Shown: positions 56,389 to 64,000 of the stretch, one piece after another | How positions within the stretch are numbered: the stretch's first letter is position 1 | How the letters are laid out: each line of letters begins with the position of its first letter | NCBI GenBank assembly: GCA_026005035.1 | Contig: BPKH01000001.1 | Location: 622,205-686,204, forward strand | Direction of reading: 5' to 3' | DNA: 64,000 nt | Source of the DNA: Porticoccaceae bacterium | GTDB taxonomy: Bacteria; Pseudomonadota; Gammaproteobacteria; Pseudomonadales; Porticoccaceae | Notes under the pieces: model-generated | What the model was told of the DNA's origin: nothing | Seen by the model: only the letters and a program-made list of their open reading frames with translations | Database searches by the model: none | Position numbers and translations under genes: made by a program

Positions 56389-56397
56389 GGAGGCGGC

Positions 56398-58002
56398 GTG
56401 AGCGACTCTCTTGCCCGCGCGCCCCTCCAGGGCGAACCCGCCCCCGGCTGGACCCTCGAGCGGCTCACCCCCCCGAGCCGCCTGTTCGGCGCCAACGGCC
56501 TGCGCACCGGCCGGGACGGGCGCATCTACGTGGCCCAGGTGGCGGGCAGCCAGGTGAGCGCCGTCGATCCCGACACGGGTGCTGTCGAGACGATCAGCCC
56601 CATGGGCGGCCCCATCGTCGGCCCCGACGACCTCGCCTTCGACGACGAGGGGGTGCTCTACGCCACCGAGATCACCCGCGGCCGTGTGGGCGCCCGCCTT
56701 CCCGACGGCCGCTACCGGGTGGTGTGCGACGAGATGCCCTGCGCCAACCCCATCACCTTCCACCGCGGCCACCTCTACGCCGGCGAGTGCCGTCCCGGCG
56801 GCCGAATCTTGGAACTGGACCGCGCCGGCGGCCCGCCCCGGGTGATCCTCGAGGACGTGCCCATGCCCAACGCCTTCGAGGTGGGGCCCGACGGCTTGCT
56901 CTACTTCCCGGTGATGGCCGCCAACCAGATCTGGCGGGTCGACCCCCGGGGCGGCCGGCCCGAGGTGGTGGCGAGCGAGCTGGGCGTGCCCGACTCGGTG
57001 AAGTTCGACGCCGACGGCTACATCGTCTCCACCCAGGTGGCGAGCGGCGAGGTGCTGCGCATCGACCCGCGGACCGGGCGCAAGGAGGTGCTCGCCCGCC
57101 TGCAACCGGGGCTCGACAACTGCACCTTCGTCGGCCGGCGGCTGTTCGTCTCCAGCATCACCGGCGCCATCGTGGAAATCCTTCCCCGCGGCGAGGTGCG
57201 CTCGGTGGTGCCGGGCGGTTTCCAGTGGCCCATGGGCCTTGCCGTCGACGACGCGGGCACGCTGCTCGTGGCCGACGGCGGCTTCGTCTACGAACTGGTG
57301 CCGGGACGGCGGCCCGAGCTCGTCGGGATGCTCTTCACGCCGGGCTTTCCGGGCTTCACCCGGGGGGTGACCGCGGGCAGCTCGCCCGGCGAGTGGATCG
57401 TCACCACCGCCAATGGCCAGGTGGCCGCCTGGCGTCCGGCCGCCCGCGAGCACCGGGTGCTGGCGGAGGGCTTCGACCGGCTGATGGAAGTGGACCGAAC
57501 CGCCCAAGGCCACCTGGTGTTCGCCGAATACGGCCGCGGCCGCGTGCTCGCCCTGCGGGGCGGAGCGGTGGAAACCCTGGCCGAGGACTTGGCGGAGCCG
57601 GTGGGGGTGGCGGTGGCCGACGACGGCGCCTGCTACGTCACCGAGTCGGCCCGCGGCCGGATCCTGCGCCTCGACGGCGGCCCGGCCCGGGTGGTGGCGG
57701 ACGAGCTCGGCCAACCGGAGGGGCTCGACTGGCACGGCGGGCGGCTCTACGTGGTCGACGTGGCCCGCCGGGAGCTCCTGCGCATCGATCCGGCAAGCGG
57801 CAGCGTGGAATCCCTGGCCCGCCAGTTGCCGGTGGGCGCCCCGCCCGGGGCCCAGCGGGTGCAGCTCGGCGCGGTGGGGGTCCTCTCCGGCCCCATGACC
57901 TGTTTCACCGGGCTCGCCGTGGGCGGCGACGGCACCGTGTACCTTTCGGCCGATGCCGAGGGCAGCGTGCTCGCCGTCCGACCCCAGCCTTCCCCACCCT
58001 GA
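56398..58002 (+). CDS. SMP-30/gluconolactonase-like beta-propeller protein
   Basis: 534 residues from a GTG. About ten propeller-blade repeats are visible, each with a D-D-G/E-G motif (ANGLRTGRDGRIYVAQVAGS; AVDDAGTLLVADGGFVYEL; VAVADDGACYVTESARGR). SMP-30 proteins are calcium-dependent lactonases. At over 500 residues it is about 1.7 times the usual length, suggesting two propellers or an extended one. A lactonase suits a pathway with Baeyer-Villiger enzymes making lactones, though the substrate is unproven. Confidence 0.83.
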   Translation: MSDSLARAPLQGEPAPGWTLERLTPPSRLFGANGLRTGRDGRIYVAQVAGSQVSAVDPDTGAVETISPMGGPIVGPDDLAFDDEGVLYATEITRGRVGARLPDGRYRVVCDEMPCANPITFHRGHLYAGECRPGGRILELDRAGGPPRVILEDVPMPNAFEVGPDGLLYFPVMAANQIWRVDPRGGRPEVVASELGVPDSVKFDADGYIVSTQVASGEVLRIDPRTGRKEVLARLQPGLDNCTFVGRRLFVSSITGAIVEILPRGEVRSVVPGGFQWPMGLAVDDAGTLLVADGGFVYELVPGRRPELVGMLFTPGFPGFTRGVTAGSSPGEWIVTTANGQVAAWRPAAREHRVLAEGFDRLMEVDRTAQGHLVFAEYGRGRVLALRGGAVETLAEDLAEPVGVAVADDGACYVTESARGRILRLDGGPARVVADELGQPEGLDWHGGRLYVVDVARRELLRIDPASGSVESLARQLPVGAPPGAQRVQLGAVGVLSGPMTCFTGLAVGGDGTVYLSADAEGSVLAVRPQPSPP

Positions 58003-58016
58003 AGGAGGTCCCCGCC

Positions 58017-58433
58017 GTGTTCAAGCAGATCTGTTTCTTCCGCAAGCGGCCCGACATGACCATGGAAGAGTTCATGGCCTACTACGAAAACCAGCACGCC
58101 AAACTCTCCGCGCGCCAGGGCCGCGCCCCCTCCATTCCCAACGCACGCCGCTACGTGCGCCGCTATCTGCGCCCGGAACTCAACCCGGTGGTTGGCCAGG
58201 TGATCGATCCAGGCTACGACTGCCTGATGGAGATCTGGTGGGACAGCCGCGAGCACTTCGAGGAATCCCAGCGGATCATCCAAAGCCCCGATCGGCTGCC
58301 CTTCATCCGCGAGGACGAGGCGCGCCTCTTCGCCACCCACGCCAATCCCGTGGCGAGCGTCATCGCCGAGTACGACTCCCCCATGGGTCCGAACGGCGAG
58401 CCCACCCGGGTGGAACTGCGCTACGGCGACTGA
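58017..58433 (+). CDS. EthD-domain protein
   Basis: 138 residues from a GTG at 58017, behind GAAGGAGG. MFKQICFFRKRPDMTMEEFM and the later YDCLMEIWWDSREHFEES fit the EthD fold, a dimeric ferredoxin-like domain found in degradative operons. EthD-like proteins include decarboxylases and essential accessory factors. It is the last gene of the plus-strand catabolic operon; the gap to the following gene is 275 bases. Confidence 0.85.
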   Translation: MFKQICFFRKRPDMTMEEFMAYYENQHAKLSARQGRAPSIPNARRYVRRYLRPELNPVVGQVIDPGYDCLMEIWWDSREHFEESQRIIQSPDRLPFIREDEARLFATHANPVASVIAEYDSPMGPNGEPTRVELRYGD

Positions 58434-58708
58434 CCGCCCCCCCCGGCGCCTCATTGGAGCAGGCGGCGGAGCGAGCAGCTCCCGCTCCCGCGGCCCCGCC
58501 CCGAGGGCCTCCTCCAGGTCGCGGTCCACCGACCCGCAGTCGGCGCGGATCCGGGCGAAGGCAGGCGGCCGGAACGGACCCACCGCCGAACCTCCCAGCC
58601 ACCCCGCTGGGCAGGGCGCGCGACACCCGCGGTTCGCCCGCGAGGTCGAGCGCCGGGAAGCCGGGGAAAAAGGGGATAATCGCCGGATCCGCGGCGGTGG
58701 CTTTCCAG
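58434..58708. other. Intergenic region with no supported gene
   Basis: 275 bases between the EthD gene and the MFS transporter. A reverse-strand open frame (RADCGSVDRDLEEALGAG) is present but lacks a believable start, ribosome-binding site or recognisable domain. I see no terminator with a T-tract. Confidence 0.5.
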
Positions 58709-59923
58709 ATGCAAGCGGTGCCGAGCGACAGCAGGAAGCCGCCTTCCCTACCCACCGGAGTGGTGGTGTTGGGGTTCGTCTCTCTGCTGATGGATCTCTC
58801 CTCGGAGGTGATCCACAGCCTGCTGCCCATCTTCCTCGTTTCGGTCCTGGGGGCGTCGGCGCTCGCCGTCGGGGTGATCGAAGGGGTCGCCGAGGCCACC
58901 GCCTCCTTCGCCAAGCTCTTCTCCGGCGTGCTCTCGGACCGCTTCGCCCGGCGCAAACCCTGGATCCTGTTCGGCTACGGCCTGGCGGCGCTCACGAAAC
59001 CCCTCTTCCCCCTGGCGGGGGGAGCGGGGCTCGTGCTTTTCGCCCGCTTCCTCGATCGGATCGGCAAGGGGATCCGGGGCGCACCGCGCGATGCCCTGAT
59101 CGCCGACCTCACCGACCGAGCGCAGCGCGGTGCGGCGTACGGCCTGAGACAGGCACTCGACACCCTGGGGGCCTTTCTCGCGCCGGTTGCGGCGATCGCC
59201 CTGATGGCGGCCACCGCCGACGACGTGCGCTTCGTCTTCTGGGTGGCGGCGGTACCGGCCTTCCTGTGCGTCGTGTTGATCGCGGTGGGTGTGAAAGAAC
59301 CCGCGCGCCCTGCGCCCGCCGCGGGTTCGAAGCGCCCCGCCACGCCCCGGCACAGTTTGGCGTTGGCGCAACTGGGGCGGCCCTTCTGGAGCGTGGTGAG
59401 TGTGGCGGCGATTCTCACGCTCGCGCGCTTTTCCGAAGCCTTTCTCCTCTTGCGGGCGCAGTCCCTCGGCCTGGCGAACACCTGGGTGCCGGCCGTCCTG
59501 CTCGTGATGAATGGCATCTACGCCCTTGCCGCCTACCCCCTGGGGCGCTGGTCCGACGGCGGCAGGCGGCAAGCGCTCCTGCTCCTCGGGATCGCGCTCC
59601 TCGCCGCCGCCCACCTGGCCCTGGCCCTCGCCCCCAACCTGGGCGTGGCGGCGCTCGGGGTTGCCCTGTGGGGCGCCCACCTGGCGGCAACGCAAGGGCT
59701 TCTCGCGGCGATGGTGGCCGATGCGGCGCCACCCGAGGCGCGCGGCAGCGCCTTTGGCGTCTTTCACCTGGCCACCGGAATGGCGCTTTTGCTCGCCAGC
59801 GCCAGCGCCGGCGCCCTCTGGACCCTGGGCGGGCCGAGCGCTCCCTTCTGGGCGGGAGCGGCGCTCGCCGGTGCGGCGATGGTGTTGGCTCTTCACTGGG
59901 GAACGGTGGATGAAAGAAAATGA
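58709..59923 (+). CDS. Major facilitator superfamily transporter
   Basis: 404 residues. Twelve hydrophobic segments are visible. The cytoplasmic motif between segments 2 and 3 reads GVLSDRFARRKP, the typical MFS motif A, and GVIEGVAEATASFAKLFSG and GKGIRGAPRDALIADLT are frequent in the YfmO/TetA-like drug-efflux branch. The substrate is unknown. Its last 14 bases overlap the start of the hsdM remnant, so the restriction locus begins inside the transporter end. Confidence 0.85.
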   Translation: MQAVPSDSRKPPSLPTGVVVLGFVSLLMDLSSEVIHSLLPIFLVSVLGASALAVGVIEGVAEATASFAKLFSGVLSDRFARRKPWILFGYGLAALTKPLFPLAGGAGLVLFARFLDRIGKGIRGAPRDALIADLTDRAQRGAAYGLRQALDTLGAFLAPVAAIALMAATADDVRFVFWVAAVPAFLCVVLIAVGVKEPARPAPAAGSKRPATPRHSLALAQLGRPFWSVVSVAAILTLARFSEAFLLLRAQSLGLANTWVPAVLLVMNGIYALAAYPLGRWSDGGRRQALLLLGIALLAAAHLALALAPNLGVAALGVALWGAHLAATQGLLAAMVADAAPPEARGSAFGVFHLATGMALLLASASAGALWTLGGPSAPFWAGAALAGAAMVLALHWGTVDERK

Positions 59924-60261
59924 ATCGAATTGGATCACCAACTTCATCTGGGGCGTTGCCGACGACGTGCTCCGGGACCTCTACGTGCGCGGCAAGTACC
60001 GGGACGTCATCCTGCCGATGGCGGTGATGCGGCGTCTGGACGCAGTCCCCGAGCCGACCAAGTCAGGCCGTGCTCGAGATGAAAGCCAAGCTCGACGCCG
60101 CAGGGATCACCAACCAGGACCCGGCACTGCGCCAGGCCGCGCGCCAAGCGTTCTACCACACCTCTAAGTTCACGCTGCGCGACCTGAACCGCCGTGCCAT
60201 CCAACAGCAACCGGCAGCAACCTTACCCATCTGCATCCATGGCTTCTCACACACTGCGTAA
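59910..60261 (+). pseudogene. hsdM: Truncated and frameshifted type I restriction-modification hsdM
   Basis: The first 50 codons (MKENESNWITNFIWGVADDV, then YVRGKYRDVILPMAVMRRLD) are the typical HsdM N-terminus. One extra base near 60063 shifts the frame; the next part (VLEMKAKLDAAGITNQDPAL, TSKFTLRDLNRRAIQQQ) continues the same protein. It then ends at 60261 after an abnormal tail, about 115 residues of a normal protein of at least 500. The methyltransferase motifs (including NPPF) are missing. hsdR begins 14 bases later, implying an internal deletion of the rest. Confidence 0.8.
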
Positions 60262-60275
60262 GAGATGAAAGAGCA

Positions 60276-63256
60276 ATGAGCCGGCACGTCCACAATGAAC
60301 AAAAAACTGAGTCTCACTTGATCGAAAAGCTACAAGCGCTCAAGTACGTTCATCGCCCCGATATCCGCGACCGGGAGGCGCTGGAGCGCAACTTCCGCGA
60401 GAAGTTCGAGGCGCTCAACAAGGTTCGGCTCACCGATGCCGAGTTCGCCCGGCTACTCGATGAGATCGTCTCCCCGACGTGTTCGCCTGCTCGGAGCGGC
60501 TTCGCCACCGCAACACCTTCGCGCGCGAGGACGGCACACCGCTGCATTACCAGCTCGTCAACCTCAAGGACTGGTGCAAGAACGAGTTCGAGGTCGTCAA
60601 CCAGCTGCGCATCAACACGCGCTCCAGCTTTCACCGCTACGACGTGATCCTGCTCGTCAACGGCCTGCCCCTCGTCCAGATCGAGCTCAAGGCCTACAGA
60701 TCAGCCCCCGCCGGGCGATGCAGCAGATCATCGAGTACAAGCAGGATCCGGGCAACGGCTACACCAACACGCTGCTGTGCTTCATGCAGCTCTTCATCGT
60801 CAGCAACCGCAGCACTACCTGGTATTTCGCCAACAACAATGCCGAGCACTTCCGCTTCGACGCGGATGAACGATTCCTGCCCATCTACCAGTGGGCCGCG
60901 CCGGACAACAAGAAGGTCGCCACCTCGACGACTTCGCCGAGGCGTTCCTCGCCAAGTGCACCCTGGCGGAGATGATCAGCCGCTACATGGTGCTGATCCA
61001 GACCGAGCGCAAGCTGATGATGATGCGCCCGTATCAGATCTACGCGGTCAAGGCCATCGTCGATTGCATCGACAGAACCGCGGCAACGGCTACATCTGGC
61101 ACACCACCGGCAGCGGCAAGACGCTCACCTCGTTCAAGGCCTCGACCCTGCTCAAGGACAATCCCGACGTCGACAAGGTGCTGTTCGTCGTCGACCGCAA
61201 GGACCTCGACCGCCAGACCCGGCAGGAATTCAACCGCTTCCAGCCGGGTTGCGTGGAGGAGAACACCAACACCGAAACCCTGGTCCGGCGCCTGCTCTCC
61301 GACGACTACGCCGACAAGGTGATCGTCACCACCATCCAGAAGCTGGGCCTGGCGCTGGACGCCAACCACCGCAAGGAATACCGCAAGCGGCTGGAACCCT
61401 TGCGCGACAAGCGCATCGTCTTCATCTTCGACGAGTGCCACCGCTCCCAGTTCGGCGAGAACCACAAGGCCATCCGCGAGTTCTTCCCCAGGGCGCAGCT
61501 CTTCGGCTTCACCGGCACGCCGATCTTCGAGCAGAACGCCACCTACAAGACCATCGAGGGCACCGAAGGCCCGCATGGTCACCACCGCCGACGTGTTCGG
61601 CAAGCAGCTCCACGCCTACACCATCACCCACGCCATCGACGACGGCAACGTGCTGCGCTTCCACGTGGACTACTACAAGCCCGAAGGGCGCGCCGGTCAA
61701 ACCCGGCGAGACGCTGGCCAAGCAGAAGGTGGTGGAGGCGATCCTCGACAAGCACGATGCGGCCACCAACCAGCGCCGCTTCAACGCGCTCTGGCCACGG
61801 CCAGCATCGACGACGCCATCGAGTACTATCCACCTGTTCAAGGAGATCCAGGCCAAACGCCAGGCCGAAGACGAGAACTTCCAGCCGCTCAACGTCGCCT
61901 GCGTCTTCTCCCCGCCCGCCGACGGCAACCGCGACATCGCCCAGCTTCAGGAGGACCTGCCCCAGGAGCTGGCCGACAACCGCAAGGAACCCAACAAGAA
62001 GAAGGAGGCGCTTGCGGCCATCATCGCCGACTACAACGCCCGCTACGGCACCAACTTCGACCTCGTCACCTTCGACGGCTACTACCAGGACATCCAGCAG
62101 CGCATCAAGGACCAGAAGTACCCGAACCGGGACCTGCCGCACGAGAAGAAGATCGATCTCACCATCGTGGTGGACATGCTGCTCACCGGCTTCGATTCGC
62201 AGTACCTGAACACCCTCTACGTCGACAAGAACCTCAAGCACCACGGCCTGATCCAGGCCTTTTCCCGCACCAACCGGGTGCTCAACGACGCCAAGCCCTA
62301 CGGCAACATCCTCGACTTTCGCGCCCAGAAGGCCGCCGTGGACGAGGCGATCACGCTCTTCTCCGGCGAGGCCGGCGAGCGGGCCCGCGAGATCTGGCTG
62401 GTGGACCCGGCCCCCGTCGTGGCCGAGAAGTTCAAGGAAGCGGTCGCAGCAGCTCGAGGACGTTCATGCAGTCGCAGGGGCTCGAATGCCGGCCCGAGGA
62501 GGTGGCGAACCTCAAGGGCGACGAGGCCCGCGCCGCCTTCATCGAGCGCTTCAAGGAGGTGCAGCGCCTGCGCACCCAGCTCGACCAGTACACCGACCTC
62601 GACCCCAGAAACCCGCCGGACCGTCGAGCAGGGCATGCCCGAGGACGACTTGCGGGCCTTCCGCGGCGTGTACCTCGATCTCGCCCAGGACCTCAAGGCC
62701 CGCCAGGGCAAGAGCGCCGACCCCAACGACCCCCTCGAACAGCTCGACTTCGAGTTCGTGCTCTTCGACTCGGCCCTCATCGACTACGACTACATCATGA
62801 AGCTCATCGCCCGCTTCAGCGAGAAGGGGCCACGAAGCAGAAGATGACCCGCGAGCAGCTCGTGGGGCTCCTGCGCAGCCAACGCCAAGTTCCTCGACGA
62901 GCGCGAGGAGATCATCGAATACGTCAACACCCTGCAGGAGGGCGCAGGGCCTGTCGGAGGCGGCAGATCCGCGACGGCTACGAGCGCTTCAAGGCGGAGA
63001 AATACGCGCGGGAGCTTTCCCGCATCGCCGAAAAGCACGGCCTCGACCGCCAGGCGCTGCAAGCCTTCGTGGACGGCATCCTGCACCGCATGATCTTCGA
63101 CCCGACGCCCTCACCGACCTCATGGCGCCGCTGGGCCTCGGCTGGAAGGCGCGGGCCAAGAAGGAGCTGGCCTTGATGGAGGACTTGACGCCGCTCTTAC
63201 GGAAGCTCGCCCAGGGCAAGGAGATTTCAGGGCTGGAGGTGTACGACCGTGCCTGA
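60276..63256 (+). pseudogene. hsdR: Type I restriction enzyme R subunit, densely frameshifted
   Basis: All parts of HsdR appear in order but in all three frames. The N-terminal nuclease region (FHRYDVILLVNGLPLVQIEL) contains the conserved D...ExK-type core. The helicase has Walker A HTTGSGKTLTSF, DEAD-type DECHRSQFGENH and GFTGTPIFE, then the second RecA-like domain (MLLTGFDSQYLNTLYVDKNL) and C-terminal assembly domain. At least a dozen single-base insertions and deletions break the frame, for example near 60475, 60700, 60923, 61077, 61568, 61690, 62607 and 62831. No amino-acid motif is lost. It would cut DNA after ATP-driven translocation if intact. Confidence 0.85.
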
Positions 63257-64000
63257 GAAGAAGAAAAGGCGTCGTGCCCCGCCTGCGCTTCCCCGAGTTC
63301 CGCAACGCGGGGCCGTGGGAGGTGAAGCGGTTGGGGGAGGTGTTCTGAGAGTCGAATCGCGACATGTGGCCACTCCTGAGCGCTTCATGTTATATCGACT
63401 TCGGAATGCTGTGTTGTGTCGGCTAATCTAGAGGCGAGAAACCTAGTCGTGATTAGCTCCAAGTAGGCGCAGAAGGTACTTGAACGTGGCGACATTCTTT
63501 TTCAGATCGATGGCCTTGCCAAAGCCAACGGTGTTTCTGACTATATCGACGGGAATGTACGTTGCATCAACGGTTACACGCTTCGAGCATCACAAATGCC
63601 GCTTTCTGCTATCAAGTGCTTCCAGCGATTCCGTTCGTTGGCGCGGTGTTGGCGCGGTCGTTCCGGTCAAGACTACCGGGCTATAAGACTCCAGTCGGAT
63701 CTTTCGTCAATTCAGATAGGCTTTCCGCCGGACCCAGAACAACAAAAAATCGCCGACTGCCTCTCCTCGCTCGATGAGCTGATCCAGCTCGAAGCGCAAA
63801 AGCTCGACGCCCTCAAGGCCCACAAGAAGGGCCTGATGCAGCAGCTCTTCCCCCGCGAGGGCGAGACCACCCCCCGCCTGCGCTTCCCCGAGTTCCGCGA
63901 CGCGGGGCCGTGGGAGGTGAAGCGGTTGGGCAAGTTGGCGCAATTAATCGGTGAAAGAGCCGGTGACCAAGACTACCTGCTGCTAAGCGTTACTTCAGGT
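63249..64000 (+). CDS. hsdS: Type I specificity subunit, partial and frameshifted, running off the window
   Basis: The GTG at 63249 overlaps the hsdR stop. After one extra A near 63264-63267 the protein reads VPRLRFPEFRNAGPWEVKRLGEVF. TRD1 follows in an AT-richer, frame-interrupted stretch; its readable end is LERGDILFQIDGLAKANGVS to SDLSSIQIGFPPDPEQQKIA. The central conserved region is present (SLDELIQLEAQKLDALKAHK, KGLMQQLFPREGE). A second copy of RLRFPEFRDAGPWEVKRLG then opens TRD2, ending at the window edge in LLLSVTSG. The subunit chooses the DNA target. Confidence 0.85.
63277..63335 (+). repeat. 59-bp direct repeat, copy 1, before TRD1 of hsdS
   Basis: Nearly identical to 63872-63930 (one visible base difference, A to G, giving Asn versus Asp). 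Both encode RLRFPEF(N/D)-containing junctions at the start of a target-recognition domain, a structure that supports domain exchange by recombination. Confidence 0.85.
63872..63930 (+). repeat. 59-bp direct repeat, copy 2, before TRD2 of hsdS
   Basis: Second copy, 595 bases downstream of the first, immediately after the central conserved region. Recombination between the copies would delete TRD1 and the central helix, or swap domains with another hsdS allele. Confidence 0.85.

Noticed and set aside
58451-58714. Possible small gene on the minus strand between EthD and MFS genes
   Set aside because: No ribosome-binding site, domain or conserved-looking sequence; likely noise or a remnant.

Overview
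The window is one chromosomal contig end from a very GC-rich (roughly 70% by eye), aerobic, Gram-negative bacterium. Lipoprotein, TonB-receptor and peptide features point to a proteobacterium. The arginine, haem, pyrophosphate and peroxiredoxin genes look gammaproteobacterial. The density of Rieske oxygenases, Baeyer-Villiger monooxygenases and CoA enzymes recalls specialised hydrocarbon or terpenoid degraders. I cannot name the genus.

Layout. 1-4.6 kb: an envelope operon of unknown function on the minus strand (TPR, lipoprotein and periplasmic proteins, with stop/start overlaps). 4.65-8.86 kb: a MacB-like export operon with two permeases, an ATPase and an adaptor. 9-23.5 kb: ordinary chromosome, with an SLC13 transporter, tRNA-Leu(CAA), an esterase, HemN, a K+-dependent-type membrane pyrophosphatase divergent from soluble pyrophosphatase, a peroxiredoxin, a monothiol glutaredoxin, and argD-argF plus a methyltransferase.

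23.5-47.6 kb: a catabolic island, mostly on the minus strand. It holds a TauD-type dioxygenase and a tandemly repeated Rieske oxygenase / Baeyer-Villiger monooxygenase (BVMO) module, with NTF2-like proteins. A CoA block follows: ligase, FAS1-like dehydratase, class III CoA-transferase, MFE-2-like dehydrogenase and thioesterase, transcribed away from an IclR regulator. Next come a TonB receptor, an aldehyde dehydrogenase, a ThDP enzyme and a 3-oxoacid CoA-transferase divergent from a LysR regulator. 47.7-58.4 kb: a second, plus-strand catabolic operon divergent from a GntR regulator. It runs Rieske oxygenase, class III CoA-transferase, acyl-CoA dehydrogenase, CitE-like lyase, acetyl-CoA hydrolase/transferase-family protein, enoyl-CoA hydratase and small accessory enzymes. 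The likely logic is uptake of a hydrophobic cyclic compound, ring hydroxylation and Baeyer-Villiger cleavage, then CoA activation and beta-oxidation-like breakdown. The substrate cannot be read from the sequence.

58.7-64 kb: an MFS transporter, then a type I restriction-modification locus (hsdM remnant, hsdR, hsdS) that is heavily frameshifted and runs off the window. hsdS carries a 59-bp direct repeat in front of each target-recognition domain.

Caution. Several well-conserved genes (ABC ATPase, hppA, iclR, TonB receptor, aldehyde dehydrogenase) are broken only by single extra bases, mostly in short homopolymers. That pattern suggests sequencing error more than gene decay. The hsdR region has a much denser mixture of indels.
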